Numbered from the stretch's first letter, positions 41,859 to 54,960 are shown. The stretch is 64,000 bases of DNA from Cycas panzhihuaensis (GCA_023213395.1 CM041465.1:155503741-155567740), one strand, 5' to 3'. Notes: generated by a model from the sequence alone, not told the origin. Program-made: numbers and translations.

Positions 41859-42600
41859 CTTGTCATAAGCTGCTTGACGGGGTTGGAGAGATTATTTAGT
41901 GGGAGGAGGCTCTCGAGAGGCAACCTTCATTCGCCTCTCATGGACGAATTTAAGTTGTCCCTAATGGGACGAACACATGGCTCCCATTTGGTCAGTCCAT
42001 GGGTGTCCCAACCAAAGGTTGTATTTAACATCGACGTCAAGAACTACAATGTCAGTGAGGATAGTTTTATCCTCAAGAGTAAGTGGAATGAACACTGATC
42101 CCAAGGGTGTCTTTTTGCTACCATTGTATCTTTGACACCGCTATGGAACCGGTTCGAGGGTTGAAATGCTAAGCTCTTGCATGACATGCAAGGGCATGGC
42201 ATTGACAGAAGAACCATTGTCTGCAATAGTTCTTCATAAAGTGTAGTCAAGTGTGTCAATGGTTATGGTAAAGGAGTAGTGCCATTGGCATTCCCTTTCA
42301 CTGTATGAAGGAAGATCTTTGGGATCGAAGGCGATGATGGGTCCATGACTTAGAGTGACATCCAAGGCATGAACGAACGTATTAACCAACCCCAAAGCTT
42401 CCAAAAGAAGGGTGCATTGTTTAGGATAGCTTCTCAAGATGTCCATCATGGATATCCCCATAGTGACAGTGTGAAGCTCATCAATGATAGAGAAGGGCTT
42501 CTCCTTCATGGTAGGTTGGGGAAGTACCCTTCAAAAATCACAACGGCCAGGGCACATGGGAACGGTCTTGGGAAGCACAGGGATTTCTAGAGGAGGGACA
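41859..42600 (-). pseudogene. pro: M1 protease
   Basis: The pre-protease block KEKPFSIIDELHTVTMGISM and LLLEALGLVNTFVHALDVTL (42509-42234) is followed by the active site IADNGSSVNAMPLHVMQEL (about 42230-42170), Asp present. KKTPLGSVFIPLTLEDKTIL and VVLDVDVKYNLWLGHP close the domain. Stops are few here. Confidence 0.82.
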
Positions 42601-44995
42601 TCCAGAAGGGGATTAAGGTAAGGCAGGGAAGATGAGGCACTACTTGCCTCTTCAACTGCTTGGGACTAAGTTAAGGCATATAATAGCATGGTCTCAAGCA
42701 TCGAAATGACTCTCTTTCCCTTTTCTCAAGATTAAGAGGGTGAAGGAGTGCAGTAGTTGGGAGAACCAAAACGAGAGGATAAGTCCCTTGTACCCTTCCC
42801 TTTGGCTTGTAAAGGGTGAGGGTTTGGGGACCTCCCTCTATTTCGATTACCCTTTTGTTGGTTAGTATGATTACGTTCCTCATTTTAGTGAAGGGATCCT
42901 TATGGATGGGTTAGTCTAAGTTTGGCTTAGACACCCTTTTAGGAGAAGAATCACGTTGCAGGGTAGCTCTAGCGTGTTAGGCATGGCATTGTGAATCTTC
43001 ATAAAAACACTCCCTGTAGATGGAACACCACTTCTTCTCTAGGGAGGAATCTAGCTTCCTCATTTAAGAAGATTGGGCATTATTGCCCTTTTAGCAAGTG
43101 GCTTGAGAGGCTTGGTGGACTAGTTTGTGTGAGGTCAAGGATGAAGGGGCTTGGAGTTTAAGCTCCTTCATGGTACTTTCAAATGAATGTACAACAGAAG
43201 TAAGGGGATCTAAGGTCTTCTCCATTGGATGGGAAGAAGATCTGGCAGGCTATTGGACTTTAGTTTCATAGGGTGGTGGAGGCGCCTCACGTCATTGTGA
43301 GGGCTTGAGAGGCTTCTTTAGACCCACCTAGATCTCAATGGCCTTAGGCACCAAGAACTTGTCTATGGCTGAGTCATACATTATTACCCCCATTTTAAGG
43401 ACTTCAACATAGACTTATGGGCAAGGGGCATTAACAAAGAGGTCTCTCTTTAACTCCTCAGGCAGGCTTATCTTGGTGGAGTGAAGTAGGTCATGGAAGC
43501 ATCTCACCAAGTCACGATTCATCTCATCGTGACCTTATTTAAGAGACAAGAGGGATTTTATTATGTTTTCAAAAGGACGATCTACGTCAAAATAGTTGCC
43601 AAATTCGTCGGTGAGTTGTTGAAATGAAAAGATAGAATATGTTGGCAGGTGATAAAACCACATAAGGCCATCGCCTTGAAGAGAACATAGGAAGAGTTTC
43701 ATGAGTATGTGATCATAAGCCCAATAATTGATACATGCCATAGAAAAACTACAGACATGCTCTATTGGATCTTATGATGAGGTCCCTTCAAATTTGAGAA
43801 CCTCAGGAGGGTGAGGCAATAAGTTGGTTCTTAGTGCCTCGATGGATAGAGGTGTTGATCTATAGTCCATAAAGAGGCATACCCTTGATCAGACCATAGG
43901 ATCAAAAGAAGGTCAAAGAGGAGGTGGACAAGGTTGCCCAAATCCTCCTTAAGAGATTTGGTTCAAAAGGGGATACTAACCTCCTCTTGTTTGGTGAGAA
44001 GAAGCTAATCCTGCATTCGAGGAAATCTACACAAGAGCAGGTGGGTATAAGGGACCTATCCCTCCTTGGGAAAATGCTCCTTATTGAAAAGGAGCTTGGG
44101 AAAATGTGCCCTGGGAGGCAATTTTCCCTCCTTGTAAAGGCACAACATGAGGGGTGACATAGAAGGATGGAAAAGAGGGGTGCGGAATTGGGTTTGGCCC
44201 ATATGGGTCACATGTGGGTGGTGTCACCCCATATGGGTGCAAACGGTCTGCCCCATAAACTGGAAAAGAGTTTCCCTTACCATGCCCCCATAGCTGAGAA
44301 ATGTAACATAAAGGCACATAAAGGGAAAGATCCGTAGGTTGAACTTGGAAGTGTGTAGGGACAAACCCCATATAGCCAAAAGTAGGGACACATGTGGGTC
44401 CCCTAGATTTAATAGGTGGCGCATATACTATGGTTGGTGGAGGTGTAGTCAATTGACTAGAAGGGGACATGCTCATCCTAAGTTGGGAAGAGGACATGCC
44501 TTGGGTGGTCCCTAAAGAACATGGACCATGGGGAGAGAAAGATGAAGAAAAGGACATGCTCATCGTAGGTAAGGGAGTTGAATGAGATGGACAAAGTAAG
44601 GCAGATGTAGAGGAAGGAAGTGCAACGCTTCGCAAGATGCTCTTGAACCACTTAGGATGTGGTTGGAGATAGGTAGCTTGGAAGCATTAGCTAAGGGCTT
44701 CGACCACTTCCACAAGAGGGGTATCTACTTGATCATAAGAGATAGAAGGGACCTCATATGAGGCAGACCCTACGGGGTGATCCTCATAAGAATCACCACC
44801 AGAGTGGTAGAACTCTAGAGGAGAAGAGGCCTCTACTTCATGAGTAGAGATGTGGCAAACTTATAAGTGTTCTTAGTCACCCAGATAAAAGATAGGGTAC
44901 TCACCTTCTTGGTTAGGCCCTTAGAAAGAGGTAGAAGGCTCATGAGATTCAAATGCGTAGGCATGATATACCTAGTCTAAAAGGAATCCCTCCAT
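42601..44995 (-). pseudogene. gag: M1 gag
   Basis: ATG at 44995 (MEGF). Open from 44635 to 44081: ILRSVALPSSTSALLCPSHS, SFSPHGPCSLGTTQGMSSSQ, RDLSLY-type LSLYVPLCYISQLWGHGKGN. The capsid core (about 43750-43350) is broken by frameshifts and stops. The knuckle reads CSIYRECFYEDSQC (about 43030-42990) with both His changed to Tyr. A Lys/Arg-rich region follows. The same domain order as E1 gag. Confidence 0.8.
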
Positions 44996-45225
44996 AGTCA
45001 AATCAGAATCTGACAAAGGAAGAGTGATAAGAAGGGTCTCCCTACAAAGGAGGAAGGCCTCGTAAGTGACGAAAGAAATGTTGCATACAAGTTCCCCCTA
45101 AAGATTGGAAGGATAAAGGAAGTGATGTGATAGGTGTTGGGGGTTACCCAACAAACTGAGGAGAGCTGCCAAAAAGGAGGTAGCACCAACAAGAAAGGAG
45201 AGAGGTTTAATGCCTTATTGGCACA

Positions 45226-45243
45226 TCCTTTGTATGGTCACCA
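45226..45243 (-). other. M1 primer-binding site
   Basis: On the - strand TGGTGACCATACAAAGGA starts two bases after the end of LTR2. It is homologous to the E1 and M2 sites and differs from iMet sites. Confidence 0.6.
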
Positions 45244-45244
45244 A

Positions 45245-48177
45245 TGGAATAACACTTATAGGGGGGAGGGGGGGTAACCTCACTTGGTTAAGATCAAACC
45301 AACCAACAAAGGGTTTCAAGGCTAAGGATCTATTGGGCAAGTGAAGGAAATCACCCACAAAGATCATATGTACATCAAAACATGGGTTTGGGACCTACAA
45401 ATGGCACACAAACCCCTTTGAGATAACACTACTTCGATTGGGAGTGATAAAGAGATGAGGGATATCCTTGATTTCCATAGTAACCTCAAAAGATCGACCC
45501 TCTTCCCCTTGGATGGACAAAGGAGGGGGGAGAGGCCAGGCAAAGGAATGGCTCCTCACATGAAAAGGGGATATGAGAGAGGTGGTTCTAGGTAGGAAAT
45601 AAGGGTGGTATACACTCATGAAGGGTTGGGAAGGTGGCCAATCCTGCAGGTGCAGAACTAACCTGAAGGTCATGCTAAAGTGTCCTAGCTATGATAAATG
45701 AAATAATGACCAAAGGAAAAGGGGAAGCCTTGAAAGGAGAATTCCCTTAAGACGCTACACCTAAGGTGGTCTTAGGAGTATGAGTTATTAATGGAAATGT
45801 TTTAATACTTTTGCGTATAGGTTGCTATACAAAATGTGTATTGATGAGGTTATGTATACGACAATATGTTCTTGTGTGCAAGAGAGTTCTTTCAAAAAAA
45901 AAAAAGAATAGCATGAAAACCCACTTGTTCACTCATGCATGCATATCCTCGCTCTCATTAACTTTCAAAAGTGAAAGGAGGAGAACTAACAAAGAAGTTA
46001 TATGCGATGTATGATGTGTGCAAGGGATCCATGTTCAACTAAGCATACAACAAATAGACATGTAATAAATATGATCTTTATTTCATGCACCTTGTTAAAT
46101 AAGAAAGTAGGATAATGAAGTGTAAATGATATATACAAATTCCCTTTCTTTTCTTTTTCCTTTAAGTGATATATAGGGGCGAAGGAAAGGAAGCAAAAGA
46201 AAGAGGACTAAAGGAAGTGGGAAGCATACTTGGGAACTAGGTGGCCGAAGGAGCACTACCCCTTGTCGTATTTGCTTTCCTTATGTTACTCCCAATTGGG
46301 GACGTCGTGATAGAGTGGTGCCTGGCGAAGAAGGTTAGGGGCTTCTTTACCTTCCCTAAATCCAAAGGAAAACGAAAGAGAAAGGAAGAGTTGTAACAAA
46401 AAGACTTAAAAGAAATAGTGATCGGAAAGGTATGAACATACTAGATCAGAATGTCCTTCTTCCTCTCCACGCATAGTAAGAAGGGAACCTACAACTAAGC
46501 AACATATGCCCTTTCCCATGGGGTAGCAAGAACACAAGAGATATATGTGCAATATATAGAATAATATGATGCAAAGTACCTAAGTCAAAGAAACATTTGT
46601 AACACAAGACTAATTCTTAGCTCTGTTTTATGCTAACTTGTGAATAATATGAAAAAGGGACTTGGAGGAGAAAGTATGTGGTTAGCCTCGAGATGGCTAA
46701 CCCTCCTAGGTCTATGATACTCCACGATGTCTAAGTACTAAAGTGGTAAAGTAGGGCAAATGTAACAAAACCTTAAGATGCAAACAATAGGTTACAGGTG
46801 AAATTGCATGTGTTATCAATGTTGCAAAAGCTACAAAGTGCAATTTTTACAACTTCAACCTAGCCTAATACCAAGTGACAAGTAAGGTATGGTTTAGGGA
46901 TATAATCCCATTTATGTAAGGTCTACAAAGCTGAGAGTAAGCACAGCAATGGGATGCATACGCTACTACTAACAGTGACCTCCCTTCAAATAGCACTTTA
47001 GAAGCCCAAGGGAATCATAGAGGAGGAAGAGGTAGGGAGGGAATGGGGCTATCCTTAAGGAGAAGGCTTGATGGGTATAGAACCTTGCCTTTACTCCTTT
47101 CATTCTCCTTCAAAGCCTGTTCCTCGCTACCTCCTTGGAGAAACTAGGGAAGAGCTAGAAGGAAACAATAAGCAAATATGAAAGGGAGAGTTTGCCTCTC
47201 GTTTACAGTAGAAATTTTGGAGAAAGAAAGTGTTATAAAAAGTATACAAACAACTTTTATAAAATTTAAAAAGGGGGAAAGCAAAATAAATAATGATGAG
47301 TACCTACTATGGGTAGATTAGGAGTAGATCTACCTAGACAATAAGAGAGAAAGACAGGCCTTATGGGTTTTACAGGTGAAACCCCAAAGGAGCAGCAAAT
47401 TGAAGACAAAATTAGAATAAGATAGGAGATTTGTGCTTGACAAAGTACTTGGAGTGTGTCCTTCCTTTAGTTAGCCACGTTGTAGGCCTACTACTGTAGA
47501 TCTAAAGCTACATAGGAATAGGATTCAGCTTAAGCTAGGAATACATCTCTTCCACATGGTAATTTTGTAATAAATGTGAAATTATCCATAGCAGACTTTA
47601 AAAAACTAATGTATAATAGTCGCCCCATAGTAAACTTTGCAGTACCACAAAGTTTGTAGGGGTACTGTGATCTTTATTAAGATGCGGTAGAAACATAAGT
47701 AAAAGGAAGCTTGGAAGCTCAAAAAAGGGGGGTACTTCAAGCTTGGAGGGGCATGGCACTATGTTCAGGTGGTAGGGGACAATCATGGGACCAAAGAAAC
47801 CTACGATAGGTGAAATACCAAAGGCGAGAAGCTCCCAAAAAGTTAATAAATAATTGAAGAGACACCAATCACACCTAGCCAAGGTACTAGATCTTAAGAT
47901 GTGACAATGGGAAATGTGATTGGCTACAGGTGCCAACTGGTACTTGGGCATAATGTGGAGATGTAGAGGAGGGTTATGGAGTGCCATGGGATGCATATCC
48001 CTAGATCGTTAAAGGCTGAAGTGGTATATTGCAACATGATCAAGCAACAGATGCATAATGGTCACGCAATGAACTAAATAATCACGTAATGTAGAATTGA
48101 CAAAGACAAGGGATGGAAGCATACCTTTACTCACTGTAGTCAACTCGCCTATGTCCATTCCTGATAGCTAGGAAACA
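45245..48177 (-). repeat. LTR2 of T (shared by M1 and M2)
   Basis: TGGAATAACACT ... CTAGGAAACA on the + strand, 2,933 bp. It has a PBS on its left (M1) and a PPT on its right (M2), so it is at once 5' LTR of M1 and 3' LTR of M2. It is shorter than LTR1 and LTR3 mainly because about 140 bases are missing near 47518 (the GAGAGTGAGTGAGAGAG-type purine block present in LTR3). Confidence 0.9.
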
Positions 48178-48189
48178 GTACCCCCTTGG
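48178..48189 (-). other. M2 polypurine tract
   Basis: On the - strand CCAAGGGGGTAC directly precedes the LTR2 start TGTTTCC. Confidence 0.7.
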
Positions 48190-48689
48190 TAATAGAGCCT
48201 TACTGCTTGAAAGTATAATGCAATGGCAAGTGCTGAAAATAAAATATGAATAATATATATATGTACAATAACTATGACGATGATATGAGCTAAGGGTAAT
48301 GACGAGTGTCTTAGAAGGATGCGTGGATAGGGAGAGGAAGGAGAGACAACATAAGGGCTACCTACGTATCGCCCTAAAGTCGACAGGTAGAGAAAACGGA
48401 TGGGGGGGATGCCCCTATCGTATAAATGCAACACAAATAGTGGTGATGATCACAGATGGGATCAAACTGATGCTACAAATGGAATGTTATACACACAGGA
48501 GAGTAAGGAAGAGAAAGATTATGTACCCAGGGTGGCATGAATAGTAAGGTGAGGATAAAAATCCTGGCAGTCACCATAGTTTAACCTCATCAGTGGCCAA
48601 CTCTCAGAGGTGTGGACAAATCGCAAGACAGGAGAGTGGGATGACCTAGAACCTAGGCGTTGGAGCGACTGGACAAGTCCCTCAAGGAG
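48190..48689. other. M2 spacer next to 3' LTR
   Basis: 500 bases without a supported gene; TATATATATG near 48255 as in M1. Short open frames here are not shared with M1. Confidence 0.45.
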
Positions 48690-49104
48690 GGCTATCAAGG
48701 AGGGGGAGACAATGCTTAAGGATGAGGTAGACGAGGCTGTATACCTTGATGTTGTAGTCACGAGGGATATGTCAGATATCAATAGAAGGGAAATGTAACA
48801 AAAGAGAATTAGCGATCGAGGCGACGGCCCTCAAGCATGGGTAATGCACCTGGTAGACCTGGGTGAGGTGAGACACCATGACCTGAGAATTGCAAAGGAG
48901 GATGATGGGTCCACGGTGGAAGTAGAGCACATCAGTAAGGGCTTTAATAATGATTGTGTATACAACTTTGTTATTAGTGGCTTTGGGAAGGAAGACTCCA
49001 AAACGCATGTAGTCATATCCAGAGGGATCAGGGAGGATCCACGTAGTGGTGAAAGGACATAGGTTACCACGACTTCTACTGTTAGTGAAGATGAGCAAAG
49101 CCAT
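48690..49104 (-). pseudogene. M2 second RNase H (archaeal-type, aRNH)
   Basis: Matches the M1 copy. ATG at 49104 and 110 codons open: MALLIFTNSRSRGNLCPFTT, where the first catalytic Asp has become Asn and the GNPGP loop GNLCP. ATNNKVVYTIIIKAL has lost the catalytic Glu, IILLCNSQVMVSHLTQVYQV has Asn for the next Asp, and HIPRDYNIKVYSLVYLI has Tyr for the last. All four catalytic acids are gone although the frame is more open than in M1. Confidence 0.78.
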
Positions 49105-49673
49105 GGTAAGAGGGATAAGGTCTCGATGAGATGGATGGGGAAAGAAAATAATGACAGGTTCGATGAGTAAATAAAGGGATCCAAAATGGAGGAAATGATC
49201 ATGAGGTACTTAGATGGCTATGAATAAAGGTCATAAAGGGTAGGAGGACCCAAGGAAGAGGCTACCCAGGGATGAGGAGACCAACCCGATGGACAGAAGG
49301 GACATCGCAGTGAAAAAGGCACCAATAGGGTCACAAAGGTTGCTAAATGAAGTGAAGCACGGTCCCAGGTAAGGGAGGTGCTTCCCTTGGGAACCCCAAA
49401 GGCTCGAATAGGCAGTGAAACTAGGTTCAAGATGATGAAATGAGCTAAATGAGTATAAACATGGACATGTTTGGGACTAGCATAAAAATCGAGGCAGAAG
49501 GAGGCTCAAAAGAAACTGCAGAGGTCATCATAAATATGCCAAGGAGGTAAAAGGAAGCCACAGAGGTAAAATAAGGGACAGACCTAGAAGGTAAAGGTGA
49601 CGTAGGGAAAGAGATGGTCACAAGGGTTGTCACCACAAGGAAAAAGGAGGAAGTGCTTGTCAGGGCCCCCGCC
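49105..49673 (-). other. M2 stretch upstream of aRNH, unassigned
   Basis: Open frames 49430-49218 (70 codons) and 49636-49445 (63 codons) align with M1 34660-34921. No family was recognised; coding status uncertain. Confidence 0.35.
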
Positions 49674-49680
49674 TATATAA
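49674..49680 (+). promoter_or_regulatory. Candidate antisense TATA box (M2)
   Basis: GCCTATATAAGGAAAAT on the + strand, 720 bases before the ATG of the antisense gene; the same position and core as in M1. Confidence 0.5.
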
Positions 49681-50395
49681 GGAAAATTTAGTGAAAATGG
49701 AATTCATTTTCACAGGCTCACGATTGATCTGGAACCCTTTCCCTTACATAGTAGAGTGCCGCCTAACTTTAGAGACATGTAGAGAGAGATCATATGGTTG
49801 GATCAAGGTGGAAAGATAGCCTATGGGATGAGAGCAACGAGATGGCCATAGAGAGACTGGACCCACTGAGTGGATTATCCCATACCCACTCCATTTTATC
49901 ACTCAAATTTAATGTATTTTTGTACTTTTTTAGAGTGATTCTTAGCCCCTTAAGGGTAAATTAGGACCCTCTAAAACCCGATTTAGGCCTAGAGAGGGAG
50001 AGGACCAGGGCATTAGGTAGCCCTAGTCCAAGTGGGCCCGATTAGGGTTCACTCAGACAAAAATTTTGATTTTTTTAAGGTATTTCCCTCCCTTGTGTGG
50101 GGAGTATGACTGGCCCTGCGATGAAATTTGTGATGCTATGGAGTTTGTTGCGGGGCTGCTAAGAACACACTAAAATCTCAGCAGGGCCTTAGTCAAACTC
50201 TATGATACCGCAGAGTTTGACATGGGGTAGAGACAACCAAGTAGAAAAAAGAAGGAAAGTGGCCCAAAAAGGTGCCAAACTCAGCCCAGAGAGAGGGAGA
50301 GGCAACCTGAGGGTAGGTAGGTAGATGCAAAGGTGTTCTAACTGATTGTTGGGTGTTTTATAGGCCGTTATCATTATAGACAAGTATAAAAACAT
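49681..50395 (+). other. Leader of the antisense gene (M2)
   Basis: About 715 bases, aligning with 34946-35658. No gene seen. Confidence 0.4.
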
Positions 50396-51592
50396 ATGGG
50401 TAGCGATGATGAGTTTTATTAAGATGATGACTTTAGGAGATAAGCAGACTCTAAGGAGATGTGGATTGCTAAAAATCATCAAGACACCATAGTATACCTT
50501 AGAGTAGTGTCTCCTAGTTGACATTGTCACCCATTGAGATCGTTAGCAGTATGTATTCCACCTCCCCCAGGTAAGGGACATCACTATCACACTAGGGAAC
50601 ATTCAGAGGATCCTGGGCATGCTAGTGGGAGGAGCACTAGGATTACTAGGGGCATTACCTAGCAAAGACGTTACACATCGAGAGGCAGCCACGTATTTCA
50701 TAGGCCAGGATAGGTGATAGAGGCGTGGGATACCAGTTCAAACCATAGTTATGTCACAGATTCCTTAGGTGAGGAAGTTGATTACATTGAACATTATATT
50801 CTAGATTTCTTGGAAATAGAACTATAGGGATATAACCAGTTGATGGATGGAGACAATTAAGATATGTGAGGCTGGGGAGAGACTAGATTGGGGTACTTTG
50901 ATAGTGGTAAACATGGTTGCCCATCTAGATGCTATCAGAGTGATAGGGAGAGGAGGATTCTCCTATTGTATGCTGCTGCAGTGTTGGTCCTTTAATCACT
51001 TCAGGTGGTAGCACCACTAGGAGGACCACATCCCATCTCAGAATGGGCTCCCATGGTACACAAGTGGCAAACTGAGTTTAGAGGAACCAAGGACTAAGCT
51101 CATGTTAGGCACTCGATGGAGGAGACATCACCAGACTTCCTCACCATGGCAAGTTATATGGAGAATCCATACAGAGGGGTTAGGCGGGGTAGTGATGATG
51201 AGGCAAGAGGAGCAGGAGGTGTCCTTAGAGATGGTGATGGTGATGATGGTGGTGACAAAGGTGATGGGGCAGGCCCATCACGAGTAGTAATGAGTCGGGT
51301 CCATTAAGGACCGGAGGAGGTGAGCCAGGGCCTTTAGGAATCGTAGGAGGAGAGGCAGGTCCATCAACAGTTACAGAGAGAGGTAAGCCACCTTGCACAC
51401 TAGTCTAGAGACTAAGGGTGGTAGGCAGAGCTTAGGCAGTAGTAGCAGCGATAGTAGTAGAGAGAGGAGGAAATACCCCAGTGGGCCATGCAGTAGGTGA
51501 GGTGGTACCCAAGGAGGAGGAGGTACTAGTAGCCGAGGGAGGTCCCGAGGAGGACATAGTTACTAGAGCTGAGGAGATGGTCATCCTAGGAG
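50396..51592 (+). pseudogene. M2 antisense gene, exon 1: plant-mobile-domain-like protein
   Basis: Starts MGSDDEFY at ATG 50396, which fixes the likely start of the family protein. YVFHLPQVRDITITLGNIQR and ILGMLVGGALGLLGALPS (about 50548-50660) match the PMD core. VNMVAHLDAIRVIGRGGFSY and MLLQCWSFNHFR match M1 further on. A one-base frame change near 51005 restores with EWAPMVHKWQTEFRGTKD. The tail is Gly/Asp-rich (GDGDGDDGGDKGDGAG), then EEDIVTRAEEMVI reads straight to the splice donor, so here the frame is unbroken where M1 has a shift. Confidence 0.62.
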
Positions 51593-51720
51593 GTGAGACA
51601 CTACCCTTCATTATTACCCTTCGACTATTAGGCATTTAGATAGTTTCTTTTGATTTAGTCTTAAGGTTTTAATATGCATATAGATATGTGGACTGATGTG
51701 TGATGTGTTTGGCTTAGCAA
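51593..51720 (+). other. Intron of the M2 antisense gene, acceptor lost
   Basis: CTAGGAG|GTGAGACAC donor as in M1. The 128-bp length is the same. The acceptor is GGCTTAGCAA instead of CTTGGCAG, so AG is lost by a G-to-A change. Confidence 0.65.
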
Positions 51721-52300
51721 AAATAGTGAGGATGGTGAGGTTGATCGAGGTGATAGTCTGAGAGGTATTTCCCTAGGTCTATGCAAAGGGGAAACCTCCC
51801 ATCCAGGCTGGAGAGGAGCTATGATCGATAAGGGCATACACAATGACATTTGCCCCACTGACTAGGGCTAGAGACATATGGGTAGTAGGGTCCCAGGAGC
51901 ACCAGGCGATGATGGAATAGTTAGAGGAGGAGCTAGATGGGACCTGCAAGGAGAGAGATGCCTTACAAGGTTATGTCCAGGAACTAGAGGCTCAGGATGG
52001 AGGACCAGGTGGAGATGTGGAGAGTTGCATTAGGATTGTTGTACTAGTGGAGAGACTCCAAAGGGTGGAGAGGGAGAGGGATCATATCCAGGAACGATAC
52101 GATCAGCTAGTGGAGCAGGTGGCATTGAGGTCATCGTGAAGCAAAACCCAAATATAGATGATAGTGGTGACCTCGAGGAGGCCTCGAGAGGAGAGGAGTG
52201 AGATCTGGAGCTCACTATAGCACCGAAGGAGCCTAGGAGGCATGTGGTCTCTTGGGGAGGAATGACAAGGACCAAGAGACGACACTCCATAAGCACAGGA
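51721..52300 (+). pseudogene. M2 antisense gene, exon 2: coiled coil
   Basis: Matches M1 exon 2. It contains the clearest coiled-coil run, VERERDHIQERYDQLVEQVAL (about 52056-52118), after a stretch like GTCKERDALQGYVQELEAQ. Several stops. Its end is uncertain. Confidence 0.55.
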
Positions 52301-53051
52301 GTGTTAGAGATCATAGTAGGATCAGTTTTCATTGGGAAAGCACCGGACCTCCAGGGAGTCAACATATGTTACTACATGCTTGTACTCCTCCCTCCAAGGA
52401 TTTCAGCTTCCCGTGGATGATGTACTATATGATATCATTCTTTATGTATATAGAGAGGGGCCATTGGCACCCTATTTGATGTATGATGATGCATTCTGTT
52501 GTATATTTTATTTATATGTTTGTGCGTATGTAGACATGGGTGCACAGGTGCACAAAGGGCTATACATGATGATGGTTTTGGTTTGTTATTATATGGTTTT
52601 TGTTATTAGATCATATAAGCAATGCCTAGGCTTCCTTTCATGTAGGGACATACTCGTAGCAGGCACACACAACCACCATGAGTGTAAGTGATAGGTACGT
52701 ATGAGGCTAGGAGATGGGAAGCCATACATATCCATCGAAGGAGCATAACATGATATGCAATGGAAGCATTGGTGAGAGAGAGTACAGGTACTCGACTATG
52801 CGATCCTAGTTAGAGTAAGTTTTCAAACTCAGAAGTTGTGGGAAACCATAAACTCAATAAGAAGGAAGAGTTTCCCTCAGGAGGGAAGCACAATGTGTAA
52901 CAAAAGAGGACAGAGAGATGAGAGAGCCACCCTAAACCAAATTACACCTATGGTTTGGAGGAATGAGGATGCATTTAGAGTGGTAGTTTAGGGTCATTTC
53001 AGAGTGAGGAAAAAGAGGCAGTATGGCTAACCTACACAGGGGCAGAGATAG
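52301..53051. other. M2 spacer between antisense gene and integrase stop
   Basis: About 750 bases, with the TTGTATATTTTATTTATAT block near 52500. No gene; probable 3' UTR of the antisense gene. Confidence 0.45.
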
Positions 53052-54310
53052 TCATACATAGAATTTCTTTAGCAATTTTCCATTGACAGCTTTTTCAAAT
53101 TTGAGACCTTCCAAGGTTGCAATCCTGTAAGCACCATTATCAAGGTTCTCGAGAACAATAAAGGGTCCAACCCACTTAGGTCTGAACTTAGATAAGCGAT
53201 CATGGAGATATTCTAGCTTTAGGACATGGCCTCCAGGATGTGAAGGATAGTGGTAAAGGCATTTGTCATATGTCATTTGCACCATGGCCTTAGAGGTGAG
53301 ATTCGCTTTGTATGCAACCAGGCATTTCTTATCTAGGGCTTTGAGGTCTAGGAGATGAGCTTGATGGAGAGACTCATCATTGACAAGACCCTGAAGGGAG
53401 AGCCATAAAGAAGGGATCTCCACTTCTAGCGGGAGGACCTCCTCTATTCTGTACACAAGGGAAAAAGGGATCATCCATGTAGTTGTACATATAGATGTGT
53501 GATATGCCCATAGGGTGGAAGGGAGTTGAAGATGCCAATCCCTTTAGGATTGGATAACAGTTTTCTTCAAAATATTTATAAGGATTTTGTTAAATAGCTC
53601 TACTTAGCCATTGGCCTAAGGGTAATAACGAGAGGAGGTTTTGTGAGAAATATTGAATTTCTTATAAAGTTCATCCATCTCCTTATTATAGAAGGGGGTT
53701 CCATTGTTTGTGATCAAGACATCAGGGACCCTAAACTGGCAAATGATGTGTTGGTAGACGAAGGTGGATATCATCTTGCCAAAAGTGGACAATAGAGGGA
53801 CCGCTTTGGCCCATTTAGTGAAGTATTCTATTGCAGTCAAGATGAACCTGTGATGCGATGAGAAAGGAGGAGTTATGGCCCCAATGAGGTCTAGTCCTCA
53901 TTTGAGAAGGGCCAGGGAGAGATGATGGGATATAAACCCTTGGAAGGCAAGTGGGTGATATTGGCATACTCTTGACACTAACAACATTGTAGGGCATAAG
54001 CGTGGGCATCCTTGAAAAGGGACAGCCAATAATACCCCATATGAAGGATCCTTTGGACCATGAATTGGCCCCTAAAATGACCCCTGTAAATGCCATGATG
54101 GCATTCATGAAGTATTTGGCCCACTTCGTCAGGGTTGATGTAGCAGAGAAGGATCCCATCAAAGGACCTCTTGTACAAAATCTCTCCCATGAGGAAATAT
54201 TGCCTAGTAGTAGCCTGAATACGTGACCTAACCTTGTCACCCACTTCGGGACGATATTGTTGCTCAATGAAGTATCGTACAATGTCCCCATCCACTCACT
54301 ATCAGTGATT
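53052..54310 (-). pseudogene. M2 integrase
   Basis: CHHGIYRGHFRGQFMVQRIL and MGYYWLSLFKDAHAYALQCC form the zinc-binding region (54240-54000). The core has MTAIEYFTKWAKAVPL with Glu at the first acidic position, then VLITNNGTPFYNKEM with Asn for Asp. The C-terminal 140 codons are open (53474-53052): YRIEEVLPLEVEIPSLWLSL ... PKWVGPFIVLENLDNGAYRI ... LKKFYV-stop. Confidence 0.87.
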
Positions 54311-54960
54311 GGATGAGGGGAGGAATCTTGAATAGCCAGAATGGGCTCATCAAGCAAGGAATCATCGATGGGAGTGTCTGAATGGTTTGGGATGGGGTGT
54401 CGGTAAGTTGTTTTGCAATCAGCATCCCTTTCTTTGATTTCCTATTGACAATTTAGAGATCAAATTCCTAAAGGAGGATGGCTCACTTACCAGTCCTACC
54501 TATCAGGTCGAATTAGGTTAATAAATACCTTAAGGGATTAGACTGGATGATCACCCCATAAGTATTTCTGAGTAAGTAGTGCCTGAACTTCTTAGTAGTA
54601 TGTACGAAGGAAAGGCATTCTTTCTCGATGGGAGAATAGTTAAGTTTGGCAGCCACAAGAGTACGAATGATAAAATAAATAGCTTTTTCGATTCTCGACT
54701 CATTCTCTTGGGCTATAAGGGAGCCCAAAGATTCATCAATAGCCAAAGTATATAGGATGAAAGGCATGTCAAAGAGAGGGGACACCAAAGTTGGGGTAAA
54801 AGTGAGGGCTTTCTTAAGCTCCACAAAGACTTACTGGCCCTTTGAAGACTAAACAAATGGGATCCCTTTCTTTAATAGGTTGGTAAGGGGTTTTGTATTT
54901 ATGGTGAAATTCACTAAGAAATACCTAAGGAAACCTAACCTAACTAGGAAGGACTTGATT
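54311..54960 (-). pseudogene. M2 pol RNase H (catalytic Asp missing)
   Basis: 103 codons open (54824-54513): MELKKALTFTPTLVSPLFDM, FILYTLAIDESLGSLIAQEN with Leu at the first catalytic position, AIYFIIRTLVAAKLNYSPIE, FVHTTKKFRHYLLRNT. Confidence 0.82.

Noticed and set aside
45245-48177. LTR2 as a separate insertion (solo LTR or nested element)
   Set aside because: No target duplication at its edges; instead a PBS on one side and a PPT on the other, as for an LTR shared between two internal regions.
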